Below, one piece after another: positions 19,913-32,022 of a stretch of DNA of 43,928 nucleotides. The DNA lies in NCBI GenBank assembly GCA_000310025.1, contig FN649753.1:495804-539731 (forward strand), in the 5' to 3' direction. Below the pieces are notes generated by a model. That model worked only from the letters and a program-made list of their open reading frames with translations. It searched no databases and had not been told where the DNA came from. Position 1 is the stretch's first letter, and each line of letters begins with the position of its first letter. The position numbers and the translations under genes were made by a program. This DNA comes from Ectocarpus siliculosus (Eukaryota > Sar > Phaeophyceae > Ectocarpales > Ectocarpaceae).

Positions 19913-22722
19913 ATGGCAGAAGACGCGATCGTAGATACGGAGGAGCTGAGGGAGCAGGACCGCTTCTTGCCTATCGCCAACATTTCCCGCATCATGAAGA
20001 AGTCGCTCCCCGACAACGCCAAAATCGCCAAGGATGCCAAGGAGACTGTGCAGGTATGTACGCCTCAATGTGTGCCACGGGTGGTCCCGTCCCGTCCCGG
20101 CTTTCGTCCCGCGGATTCTTGGGGGGGGGGTGTGCGGAAAGTCATGACATTCAGTGTAGACGTTGAACATTTGTATACTTGACGAATGACTGCTTCTGTC
20201 AGCTCTCTCGCAATGGCGGAGACCTCCCCCACGCGATCAGAACCCCCACCCGGGCCCTGGAAAATCGGACCAGTATCCATCCATAGGCGGGCCGAGAGGA
20301 CTTTCCTTGACGGCCGGAAAGCGCATTTTTGGTTGCTTCGTTAGTTTTGCTTCAGGCGTCTATCTCTCCGTTGGCTTTGGAGCATAGACTATATGCATAA
20401 TTTAGCGGTTTGCAGACCTCAACAGTTTTGAGTTTTTTCTGCCTGTGGCGGAGGAAAGGAGAGTCGAGACTGTCGCTGCTGCTGCTGCTGCTGCTGTTGT
20501 GGCGCTTTGCGTTTCATATTCCCTCTCTGCTGCGGGAAGCTAACAGTTGTTTTTTGTCCCATTGCTGGGGTTCCTGTTTCATTCGTTTGACGGCCACGAA
20601 TCGCTGGCATCGCACCTCCATTAAGAAACACCAGATCGATTTCCGTTGCGCCTTACTGCCCCGTCCGTGCAAATTCGTTTCTACTCCGGAGTCATGGAGG
20701 AGTACATGTAGGCAGCAATACTTTCTGTTTTCACTTCATTTTCTGCGAAGGTCGTCCGGCCTGTCGACATTGCACCAACCAGCGCAGACTCCACAACGGC
20801 ACAATTAACTCAACGAAATAAAGGCTGAGGGGTTCTACGAAGCCCCGTCCAGCGGATGATTCCCCAAGCACATGCCCCCACACTCGATCTCCCACGGGAC
20901 ACGTGGCAATACGGCATCGCGACACCGCCCTCTGCACACGCTTACAGTAGTGTATCTTCTGTACAGCAGTACAAATATGCTTCATGCAGAGTCTACGCAG
21001 CAAAATTGACTAACCAAACATATGGGATTAAAGTGTTCAATCCATGCTTTGGGGTTAGTGTTTGGGTTAGGGATAGGGTCTGCGTGCCCCCCTGCCTATT
21101 CTTTTTCTAGATACATACTAAAATCCTGCGTAGGCGGTTCGCTTCATCGCCGGCAGCCTGCGACGACAAGTTGCAACGTGATGTAGGGACGGAACGAGCA
21201 CATCCACCAATATGACCCCTACACACGTTGTTGGCGTCCACTATACGCAAGGAGTGCGTGTCGGAGTTCATCTGCTTCATCACCTCTGAGGCCAGCGACA
21301 AGTGCAAGCAGGAGAAGCGCAAGACCATCAACGGCGAGGACCTGCTTTGGGCCATGAGCACGCTGGGCTTCGACAAGTACGTCGACCCGCTCAAGATCTA
21401 CCTCTCCAAATGTAAGACTCTTGTGTGCATGCAGTTTTTATTTTGTTCTTGATGTGTGACACCGCGAATCCATCTCGATCTACGGATAAGAGATGAGAGT
21501 CCAGGATGAATTAGCATTGAATTCATAGCGTTACAGCAGTGTAGCGGACCGCTACCAGTGTTTCTACCGTTTCCTGAACAGCGCACAGCGATTGTTCCCC
21601 GTGGGTAACAGGCTCTACAAGTATATTATTCTTGTTGATTCGTTGAAAGGTTCGGTAAGCTGTTCGAGTCGAAAACACGTGAGCTGTTTTTTTTTACGTG
21701 GGAAATGTCACACCGCAGCCGGAAGCTGGAAGCCAGCTGTGTTTTGGTCATGTGCTCTTGTTGTCATCTTGCATCACCCCTTGGTGTCACTGCTGTGCTC
21801 TAATGAACCAACTCCGGGGGGATCACTTGAACGTCTCCACGTATGCATACATACTTCTGGACAGTTTTTCTCAACCTTAGGAGTGTTGTTGCGGAATGCG
21901 GAAGGTTTATCATCGCCACACCCGACGGCAGGGGCAACACAATTGGAGAGCAGTGACATATCTGTATGCCACATTGGCGGCAGTAGATTAGAAAACACCC
22001 CTAGTTTGTGAGGCCTTCAATTTGGAAGCATCTCGCCGTGAGGTGTTCTCTCGTGTGTCGGGTGTCTTTTATTGGACGCTCTTTGTTGTGTGTGGTGGAC
22101 GGGAAGCTATTGTCTACCTTTGAACTTCGGTCTACGGGGGGGGTTGCGGTGGCTCGCACTTGTTTGGGCTGGATCTCTCCCTTCTATGGAACGCCACAAA
22201 CCGCGTTCACAAACGCAGCAGTTAGTTTGCGCCCGAGATGAAAAAAACAAACCTTTTAACGAAACAAAGGCTCAGGTTTTGGCAGTAAATCAAAATCAAC
22301 TACGAAAGAAACACACCTCAGCCGTGGATCCTACACTAATCTCTACTTCGTATGTTATGATGACCTATGCTCGACGGTAGCGACGAAATACAATCGAGCC
22401 TCGACCCCCAAAATTGACGTTTCTTCAACAATCGCGGGCGCAAACTGCTGTACGCAAACTGCTGTACAGCAGTCAGTCGTCACATTTTACCTCTTTATGT
22501 GGGCTATTTACCCCGCGCCGTCCATGCCATGGTGTGCGCGATGCACGGTGCGTTTTCCCAGACCGCGAATCCGTGAAGTTGGAGAAGCCGGACCGGAAAG
22601 GCAAGAGGGACGACGCGAGCGAAGCCATGGCAACCAGCGGGGGTTACTACGGGGCGCAGGGCGGGGCGGGCGGCGCGGCAGGAGGCGGGGGCGCGGGGCC
22701 CGCGGGGGCGGCAGGGTTCTAG
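19913..22722 (+). CDS. NF-YB: NF-YB / HAP3-type CCAAT-binding factor, copy 1
   Basis: Histone-fold B subunit of the NF-Y trimer, which binds CCAAT boxes with NF-YA and NF-YC in the nucleus. Exons 19913-20053, 21252-21411 and 22562-22722 join in phases 0 and 1 to give 153 residues. The core is textbook: [69 protein letters not shown], then [13 protein letters not shown]. Exon 3 adds a basic linker ([10 protein letters not shown]) and a Gly/Ala-rich tail. The Lys in KIAKDAK, where plant LEC1 proteins have Asp, makes it non-LEC1 type. The first intron falls just before ECVSEF, as in the next gene. It is head-to-head with the golgin and followed by a second NF-YB gene in tandem. Confidence 0.96.
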
Positions 22723-24629
22723 TGGGAAACCAACCTGCTGGCCGCGAGTATTTTTTTGGGGTAGTGAGAGCGGAGATGTTGTCATGTTGAGGCAGACAGA
22801 GGATGGGGCGCTGTGTCCAGTCGATCGATATCGCCTGCTTGGAAAGGGGTGTTCGGTGCAGAGGGAGTGATCGGATATTTCCCGGGGTGTTTTTCGGTCG
22901 GAGAAAAAGTTGTAGATATGCTGACTTCTGGTTGGTTGCATGCAACAAGCGCGTTGCAGCCGCTGCTGCTTGCAGTGTGTGAGTCCAGCAAGCTGTTGGG
23001 ATCCCCAGTGTTGGGGGGGAACAAGGCATCCTCGCCGTAGCGTGTTATGTCAACCTATGGTATCATATTCCTTACGATACGGGTACTAGAACTCTGTGTT
23101 AAGATTTCGAGGTTTGAGCAAAGCAATCGTGTTTCCTACCATTAGTTGAAATGGCTATTTAGCTGGTCTGCCATAGATACTGCTCCCGCGCCGTACGCAA
23201 GCGAAGAGTGCATACGTGCCACGGAGGGAGAGAGCCGTTGCGACAGAAGGCGTTGCAAGATTAGAGCCGAGGGCAGAACGGTCTGGTTCGTTGCGACTGG
23301 TCCCGCTCAAGATAACTGTAGCTGTGGTCCGTTATTGCGGCTCTGTCTCGCCGGAAAAACGATATCGGGGCAAGAGGCGCAAAAGTACGGTTGGGGCGAC
23401 CAGCCAACAAGATGTGTACACACAGAAAATAATCAAAAATTGAGAGGTGTCTACTTTTGGATTGTGGTATTTGTAGCGTTTGGCGGCGTGTTGTACGTTC
23501 GTTAGCCGTGACGTGGGCAACAAGGCGGCGCAGTCCTTTTCCCTCTCTTGACCCTTGGCCGTACTGACTGCTGTTCATATATCCGCGTGTGGCCTCCTAC
23601 TATGTGCCTCTCGCATGCGGTTGTTTGTGGGTGAAGCGGAAATTTCGAACTTCGCCGGCCGGGCTCGCGTAATTTTGAGTTCGAAATCTGGAGCTTGCTA
23701 ATATAACTATGTAGCTGCGGGTGATCCGCGATGATGGTCCAAGGCGTAGGTGAAACGGTAGAGTGCTATGAAGCTGCGCGGGTTAGCTGTGTCTGGCCGA
23801 CTCTTTATCGCCCCGTCCGGTGAGACAGAAGGACAACAACGGAGGACGCCGTTTGAGCGTTGTCCGTGCCCTTCTCGTTTTGGGTGGCCGACGCTAGCTG
23901 CCGCCGTCTGTTTCGCAGTCAGTCTTGGCAGCCCATGCGTACACCAACGAGAACCGTTTTCTGCTGTTGACGTATTTTGGGTGTTATGTATCGATGCTTG
24001 ACATTCCAAGGATAGCATCATCATGACCGGAGGAGGATTGGCGAGGCTCACGAGACTACAATAACATTTCCTTGTCAATTTTCACAACAATGTCATGCTC
24101 GCGATGGTCGTGGTCGCGTGTTTTATGTGTTTTGGCGCCTTTCGCTCTATCTACATCAGAAAGAAAGGTCCCGAAGAAGAAGGGAGGATAAACTGCGACG
24201 AAAATTGCCGAGGTACTTTAGTACTACATCACGGCGATGATGGCACGATATGATAGGTCCACTTGGTGAGCAGCACGAGGACGTAGATTACAATGGTGAC
24301 GATTATTACGGGCGGGTTGTTCGAAGATAGATCCCCGGCCGGCGAGTTAACTTCCTTGTGTTGTGGGGTCGCAACGGCTCTGGTGGGAAAAATCAGGTAA
24401 AAAAAGGAAAACGAAGCAGTACACGTGTGCGTGTGGCATTAAAATGCGCATGTTCCCCTTCGCGGCGCATGGATGTCATCATGTGTGCCTGCCGCACAAC
24501 CCCCGTCCCCGCACACACACAGGCGCGGAGAGTTTTTTTAGTCCAGGTGTGGGTTCTATCAAACAGCGGCATTGAGCGAGAGGAAAAGCACGCGACGAGG
24601 CGGCAAGCCAGCTCGACGGTACCAGGGTT
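22723..24629. other. Intergenic region between the two NF-YB genes
   Basis: About 1.9 kb. It should contain the 3' UTR of NF-YB1 and the promoter of NF-YB2. Open frames (for example about 23146-23505) show no recognisable domain and I do not call them. No CCAAT box is evident just upstream of 24630. Confidence 0.45.
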
Positions 24630-27498
24630 ATGGCGGAGCACACAGGGGGAGGAGATGACGACGTCGAGGAGCTCAGGGAGCAGGACCGCTTCCTGCCAAT
24701 CGCGAACATCAGTCGCCTCGTGAAGAAACGTCTGCCGTACAACGCAAAGGTTGCCAAAGACGCAAAGGAAACCACGCAGGTAAGCGCACACGCTTTCTTG
24801 AGGGACCTCGAACAAAACTGCCGCACGCTCGCGAGAGCCCCTGTCGCGGGAGTCCTGCGCACCTCGAACTGCCAGGCGCCAGTACATACCGCTGTTTTGT
24901 TGGCGCTTTTTGTAGCGTATGATGTGCATCGAAATTTCCCTCATCTATCCTGGATCGTGAAGCCAGTTTTTTTCCGCTCGTAGAGCTTGGGACGACCCTT
25001 GACGTTCTCCGCCTCCTGGGAACGCTGTGGCCAACCTTTGTGTGCTGCAATTGTGCCCCCAAGGCAGTCAGCGTGTCTGCCAGAGCCCACATATTTTCCT
25101 GCAGATCAACAGCAGCGCCGTACGTCCTCGTCACACAGCAGCACAGCAGTCATGTCAAGTCAAATCCACGCAAGTCAGAATTTTCTCAACCGCTTCATGC
25201 GGTCCCGCGCTTTTGAAGAAGGCGGGTGATCCGCCTTGCACACACAACCTTTCTTTGTCGAAAAATATCGATGTGGAGCTCGCGAGGGAGCGAGAAGGGA
25301 CGGCCAATACTACACCGCTCCGTAGAGCAGGGAATTTTGGCCCCACTGATACCCGCCTACGAATCGACTGGTGCTGTGTAGCGAGCCAGAAGCCATGATT
25401 TATTTATGTAATACATCCACATTCGGAACGAATTCACGCAGCGTTTGTGGGCTGGTAAATAATGCCGCCCCGCCCGTGTATACACCCCGCTTTTATCCCG
25501 ACCCGAAAGCGCAAGCAAGCATCTGCATCATACATTTGCATACGGGCAAGAAGAGATCCAGGTCTCCAGCACGCACGATTGCTCCTCCTCTCTCTTGGTT
25601 TCCACGGAATAAGTACACCCATATGTATCCTAGCTGCAAGTATGCTAGGTCAGCACAAGCGGCGGTGTTTGCTCCCAGTATGATTTCCTTCCGTTCTCTC
25701 GAGAGGAACTTTACAGCAACAAAAAAAATGGCTGCTTCGTGCAAAAATAAAGTATGAAATTTGCCGCTTTTACAGAACATTCTCGCGAGACTCATTTGTC
25801 TGGTAAAAAAACGATTTTTTTTATCTTGCTCTCATCTTCCGGGTCATTTTGCGTACGCGTAGGATGCATAGTGTACAAGGCGCTCTTGGATGTTAGCCCC
25901 AAGGTGGCCTTCAAGCTCCCACAATGACCCAGCGCACAGCGTCAGCGTCAAAACATTCGTCGATCGACTTCGTTGAGTCTTTTGGGAATCTTGGATTTTT
26001 GTTGTGAAGATATTATTTGTAGCTTTGTAGGCTGACTTTGCCGCTGTGAACGAGCGGTTCCGGTAAACCCGACAGACAGACAGTTCACAGCAGGGCACCA
26101 GGTACTACATGAAGTTCTTCACGGGACGCACGTGTCCTGCAGTAGAATCAATCTCCCCCCCCCATGACACATTCATATGTTGCACACCTCCCTCTCCGAG
26201 ACTGATTCGGCTGCTGATGGTTATACCTCCAGCAGCAGGGAGAGGGGGCAGAGTGTAGTGAGAATCGGGAAAAGTCGATCCAAGACGTAAAAAATTATAA
26301 TGACGTCACACGCCACTCACTCTCGCGCGAACCAAAGTCGGCTTACGAACATGAAACGCCGAACATGAAAAGCTTGCTTTACGTCTCTTCGTCGACGCCA
26401 ATCAATAATGTAGTAGATGAACTCTACTCCTAAGAGACGATCCCTGACTGACGTGGTGGGTGGACCTCCACCATGCATGTCCTTTTGTGAGATGCAGGCG
26501 AGAAAGTGCCGAGAGGTATGTAGTCATCATGCGTATGCTTGACAACCGGGGCAATAAGGTGAGAGCGACTCCAGGGGGGGGACTTCATTGACCCACCTGC
26601 GCGGGTCAAGACCCCCCGTCCTTCGCAGGCACGGTGAATCTATGTATTCCTCGTCAAGATGCATGGGGTCTCGGCGTTTTGCCGGGGATCCCAAATGGCC
26701 CACTGGTTTGTACGTTTTTAAATCTGTCTGGGAACAACATACGGCATGTCTGTCATCCACAGTAGTAGTACCGACTCTTACGAATTGCGCACCACCGGTG
26801 CTTCGCCTCAGGCTACGACCGCGTCTTGTGCGAAAGCACCGACATCAGGCATGCATGCTCTACAATACGCGCGGTATACGTGCAGCAGCTTTGGGTATAC
26901 AGTCTACAACGAGATAGACATCCTACTCTACAGCTAGCTGCTGTGTTCCACTTATATTATACAGTACACTGTAGAGTAACCGAACCATTTCCACCACCAA
27001 CAATGATCGATGGATCGATGTGTGTTTCACGTTCGTTCTCCTTTCCGTTGCGTTTTCTTTCTTGATGATGTGATGTGATGGCAGGAGTGCGTGTCGGAGT
27101 TCATCTGCTGGATCACCGCCGACGCCAGCGACAAGTGCCAGGACGAAAAGCGCAAGACAATCAGCGGCGAAGACATCATCACGTCCATGAACACGCTGGG
27201 TTTTGACGACTACATCGAACCGCTCAAGGTCTACCTCGCCAAGTACCGGGCCGCCGTCAAGGGAGACAGAAACGCCAACAACATGATGGACACAGGAGGA
27301 GGAGGAGGAGGAGGAGGAGGAGGAGGAGCAGCAGCAGGGGGGAGGGGGGGTTATCAAGACGACAACGCACCACCAAGCGGGTCCATGGCACTATTATCTT
27401 ATCGAGGTGGCGCCAGCGGAGGCGGCGGTGGTGGTGGTGGTGGGGGTTGGGCGGGAGGTGGTGCGGCGGGGGGGTTCGACATGGATGAGGAGTTCTGA
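24630..27498 (+). CDS. NF-YB: NF-YB / HAP3-type CCAAT-binding factor, copy 2
   Basis: Second histone-fold NF-YB in tandem with copy 1. Exons 24630-24779 and 27085-27498 join in phase 0 to give 187 residues. The core reads [71 protein letters not shown] and [13 protein letters not shown]. It differs from copy 1 at sites normally kept: TrpIle for PheIle in helix 2, RLPY for SLPD after helix 1, and ISGEDIITS for INGEDLLWA. The shared intron position just before ECVSEF supports tandem duplication. The second intron of copy 1 is absent. The C-terminal half is a long Gly-rich stretch ending in an acidic FDMDEEF. The 2.3-kb intron (24780-27084) contains no gene I can support. Confidence 0.94.
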
Positions 27499-27565
27499 TG
27501 GTTACAAGTCTTGTGATGTGTGTGGTGGTGAAGTGTGTTTGTGTTTTTTTTTGTTTTCTTTTGGG

Positions 27566-27637
27566 CAGCATCGACCGTGCTATCAGGGTTAAATGACATA
27601 ATTATATCGGGCTGATCAATGAGAAGACGCTTTAGCC
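27566..27637 (+). repeat. Diverged copy of the TGACCAATGAAAA repeat
   Basis: GCAGCATCGACCGTGCTATC and GGGCTGATCAATGAGAAGAC keep the family order, with an insertion between them. It starts 68 bp after the NF-YB2 stop codon and so probably lies in its 3' UTR. A T-rich stretch precedes it, as in other copies. Confidence 0.5.
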
Positions 27638-30544
27638 AGAGCACGGGAAAAACGTGAACAATCTCTCCGTGTGGTGGTGATCTGGCTCCCTCGATAAGGT
27701 GTGCCTGTGGCGTCTACTGTGTGCAATTATATTTCGTTGTGAACGCCGCACATCGGGGAGGAGGCGATCAACCGCCAGTCAATCATCAATCGAGTTGCTT
27801 GAGCTGATGGTTGGAGGAAAGAGTCTCAGGTCGGCCTCCAGAACTCTGTACACAAAAACAGCAGTAGTTACGCAGCGTTAGGCGAACCGAGGGGTTTGGC
27901 GACGAAAGCGTCCGGGCCGGTTCAGGCAACAACAATAGCCTAGTCTATCAGCAGACCGTTGTACGCAATCGAGGCCCTTTGATAAGAGCCAACCGGTGCC
28001 AGGCGCAGGCTGATATTGTCCCCTCTACTGTAGCTTCTAGTATTAAAACAGGTGGGGGGGGGGGTTCCGAGTTCCCTTGTAACACGGAGCAGCGGGAAGC
28101 TGCTGAACACGTTCGTTCGTGTGTCGCCCGGTTAGGTACGCGTGGAGTGTTTCTTCTTTGAGCCGTTCCATTGGACCATGATGGAGTCAAGCCTGGATTT
28201 CACAAGTTGTTGCTGATGGTGCAGCGGCACGGAACAAGTGTTACGATCGTACGTTTGTATGTACGTACGTACGTGATTTACCAGCTGTTGAGGTCAGGTG
28301 TCTTGTTGGACGTCTGTCTGCGTTTTTGTGCTCGTTCGGTCTGGTTCTTTCTGGGTTTGTCCTGTACAGTAATTACGGGGGGGGGGGGGGGGGTCGGCGA
28401 CCTGTCTACTTTATTCAAGAGTTAAGTAGTGGTTTCTTACGCGTGTGGCTACAAGAGAGTGGGGAAAAAATTGCAATGCTACACGATAACGACGCGTTAC
28501 TGCCGCGCTCCTTGTCCAAATCGACGACGAGGCTCCCGTGTCCAAGTCGACAAGGAGCTTCGTGTAGCGTGTGCGTCTCATTGGCCTCACCTCGAAGACC
28601 AATATAATACCCCCAAGCTTTGTGTGTGTTCGATTGGTTAATAGCTTTGAAACTGGAATTCCACGCGTGGCGTGCGTCTCTTCCATTCGACGTCTAGAGT
28701 ATACATCAAGCGGCGGAAGTCTGCCGCTGGGGTCTCGCACCGTACGCCGCAGCATCCTGTCACAGGATTATTTGGGGCTACATACGGTACCGTTGGCTAC
28801 GAGCTTTAGCCTTTAATACCAATCAATTTGTGGGGTGAGTTCCTCTCTATTTTGCTATTTTGGAGGTTGAATTTTTCTCTGTCATTTCATCCGCGAGAAT
28901 GTTTTTTTATTTTTATGTTCAAGCTTTCTGTGCATGAGGCCGACAAGAGAAGTAAGCGAAACGAGACGCCGTTTCTTCGTTTTCTTTGTGACAGAAGCAA
29001 AAAGAAATCGTTTCGTCGGTATTCAACGGTCTGTTCGGCGAACGAGATACATACATACATACGCAGCTCTTTGATATTCTTTCGGGATAAAGAGACGGCC
29101 GAAAGGTTTGGTATGTTTCGTCCGAAGTATGATTTTCTAACAACTGTCAGTGGCTCTTGCCGAAGAGACAGACCGTAGCGTCGAGCTTTCGTTATGTCGA
29201 TAACGTTGATGGGCATATGAGTCTGAGATTATTGTTGGAAACAAAGTTGTTGCTGTCCTGCTTCAAGCGCACGCCCATCACTTGTCATCATCCCGTTCTA
29301 AGCAGGCCTGGTCGTGAGGTCAGCCAGAGCAACGACATATTCTCTACCTGTGAAGTACTGCATTTATTTTGCGGAAGCACACCGAGCTGCATCTCACGCT
29401 GTCTAGCGTTCCTCTTGGCCATAGCCACATTGCCGCTGCGGACGCTTATGCCCCAATAACAGCATACGACGGCCGCAACATGATTTGTTGGGCGTGTTCA
29501 AAACAGAGCGTGAGCCTCAAAAGAGACAAGCAGCTGGTTTTTCGACTATTGATTGTTCTAAGATTACTCAACGGAGCGGTCGAACAATGCATGGTACCAT
29601 GTTTTTTGTGGAACCAGACATCACAAAGACACTCTTCTTCCTTCGAACTGCGTTGTTGTTCTAGTGGATGAGACAGATTTCCTTGTTTCAGGGCTTTTCA
29701 CGATGTAGACCCGCTCTGCCGTGCGGTTTGTTTCTTCGAGTGTTCACGGTAGAGGGCGTTTTTTTTCCATGTAGGTGGGAAATGTCACGTGGCGGGGCGG
29801 GGTGTCTAAATAGCACGGTTTTGTGCGATGGGGTTGGTCTACTTGGTAGCATTAACCGCTCCAAGCCGCAGCCTTAACCACGCCAAACCGCTATCTTAGC
29901 GATGGTGCCTAAGAACGACGCCCAAGTGCAGATGTTTGTACACAACCGACGGGTGCAGTCGGTTTCTCGGATATGTTGGATTATGTGAGTCGAAATGGAA
30001 TTGTGTGCAAGGTGTGCGTGCTGCCCGGGAACGTCCGCCGGAGACATCGTCCGCGGCATCGCTGCCAGAAACCCAAGCAAGCTACTATGTAGCAAATCAT
30101 CCATTTGCTAAGCTTTTTGCGTGGCAAAAAATTACCATTCCCTGAACCAGCAACCAAGTTTCACATTTACACAAACACCCGGGCGGGCTCGCTCCCGAAG
30201 TCGAGCTCTTTCGTGATGTTGCTGTGGTGTGGAATGTCAGGAAACACGCCTGCCTGCGGAGATATTGGAACGGTCGGGGTGTGACCTGTCGTTGATCGAT
30301 AGAATTGTCAACCACCACCCCCACACCTTTGTCGCGGGTGTAATATTCTCCTGCCCGCATGGGCACCACCTCCCTGGCGGCGCCACGACCACGCCAAGAT
30401 CAGTGGTTATGCTGAGGGCGGTGGGGGAGACGTTGGTGGTCGACTCAATTGTTTTTTTTTCTCCCATCATTGTATTCTGTCGTCTGCCCCTCTGGCCCCT
30501 ATCCTCCACTTCTACTAGCTAGACGACCCAACCGGGGTCACATA

Positions 30545-30640
30545 GGAGGGGGGGGTTGGACCCCCTCCTACTGTTCCTGCCTGAGATATTTTATCGCGAG
30601 AAGCGTACAGCAATCCCTTCCCTCGCGACTTATGAAGTCG
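30545..30640. repeat. Diverged fragment related to the SINE body
   Basis: CCCCCTCCTACTG, then CCTGCCTGAGATATTTTAT, then GCGAGAAGCG and AATCCCTTCCCTC follow the same order as the SINE body at about 5098-5170. It lies in the convergent intergenic region between NF-YB2 and the ARM gene. Confidence 0.45.
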
Positions 30641-32022
30641 ATCGAGTTTACTAACAACAAGCTTCGCATGTTTTTGACCGTTTCCCTGTCGTCCGAGGCT
30701 TGGGAGGATGGTCTGTCGATCGGTCTAATTTCGTTGATTTTCTCGGTGTTGGAGCGGCTCACGGAACTCCAGTTCTATGCGCAGGAGAGGCCGGAGCGTT
30801 CATGGTGACGGGTTGAGAGGAAACCATGGGCACGGAAGTGGTCGACCGCGATGCAATAGAGTCGGCGAATCGCGCACCATCCTTCCTTGTAGTAGCGTTC
30901 ACGTCTTATACGCTTCATGCCTAAGGGGAGGCGACGCCCCCGAATCAATAGAGTTGACGGTTTGCAAACAACCAACTTGTATCACTTGCATTGGGGTTCT
31001 TCCGGCGAATATCAAACTAACCACAAAAATTTCCTGGGTGGCATACTGATGCGAAGCCGGCACGTGAACATGGTTGGAACCGTATCAATCGATAGGCGTT
31101 GATTGGGCCCCGTCCGCTGCGTGAACCAACTAGGTGATTTTTAGACAGATCTTGACCATTTGGTGCTCACCCAAGAGCAATACCAAGCTGAGGGGCAATG
31201 TTCTTGCAGAGAGGTTGTTGATACCTATTCTGGAGCTCCTTTTGGGGGTGTCGATTTGTGCTGCCATTGGGGGGCGGGTACACCTTTTTTGCTTTTGCCT
31301 GAAAAGCGTATTCCTGTGGTAAATTAGGCTTGTGCGTCCGTTTTGAGTTCTAGTGTGGGACCACGGTGATTCAAATCCGTGCGCGGTTTAAACAATGAGC
31401 CTAACGGGAGGGCGCCATAAAAACAGAAAAATCCCCCGTCCAGAAGGTGCGATGGCAACATACTGTAGCTCTATAAATCGATGAAATCATCCCCAGGACA
31501 AAGGTCTTTGTGGTTACTTCGTCCCACATCACCACATCCTAATTGATGGGTAGTCGAAATGGTCCCCGCGCGCTGTCGGGCAGCAAACTGCGTTCATACC
31601 CTTCATTTTCGGCCAGACGTCTTTTATTGTGTGATCCCGACGAAGAACCGCCGCTCCCTCCCGTCCCTTTGCTAACGGTGGTTGGGAAAAGGCCAACTGA
31701 GAACCAAAAAGCGTAGCCTGTGTTCTGAAACCGAAGCCAGAATCACGCTTCTCCGCAGCGAGGGCTGGAGGGAGCAACCAACCCCAATCAGAAATTCCTC
31801 CAAAACAGGTGCGTTGCGGGGTGAAGGTTGCTCAGGTTGTCATGGGATGGACTTCAGGAGAGGAAAAAACAAGAAAGTGTGAGCAGAACTCTTGCAAGGC
31901 TAGGCAACCAAGACCGTGGCTTTGGAGGAGCTCCTGCAGGATACTAACAAAATCGCCGCCTCGGCCGTCTAGAAAGCAACCGAAAAAAAACAACTTGATC
32001 CTATTATTGTAGTCTATAGGGC

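Larger units (their letters stand above)
27499..32022. other. Large convergent intergenic region (NF-YB2 to ARM gene)
   Basis: About 4.5 kb, the longest stretch without a supported gene. It holds a copy of the TGACCAATGAAAA repeat (27566-27637), a G-run (about 28379-28392), a GTAC/GTACGTACGTAC tract (about 28258-28275) and a SINE-related fragment (30545-30640). Several open frames of 60-115 codons exist on both strands, for example about 28887-29216 minus and 30632-30808 plus. None shows a known domain or joins by splicing to a recognisable exon. Confidence 0.5.

Noticed and set aside
26580-26917. Nested gene in the 2.3-kb intron of NF-YB2
   Set aside because: Frames are open but carry no recognisable domain. 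Codon content is not distinct from the flanking intron.
30632-30808. Small plus-strand gene in the convergent intergenic region
   Set aside because: A short frame overlapping a SINE-related fragment, with no family signature or splice partners.
31350-31400. B-box-like GATTCAAATCC as a tRNA remnant
   Set aside because: The surrounding T-arm would need a 10-nt loop and there is no A box at the right distance.
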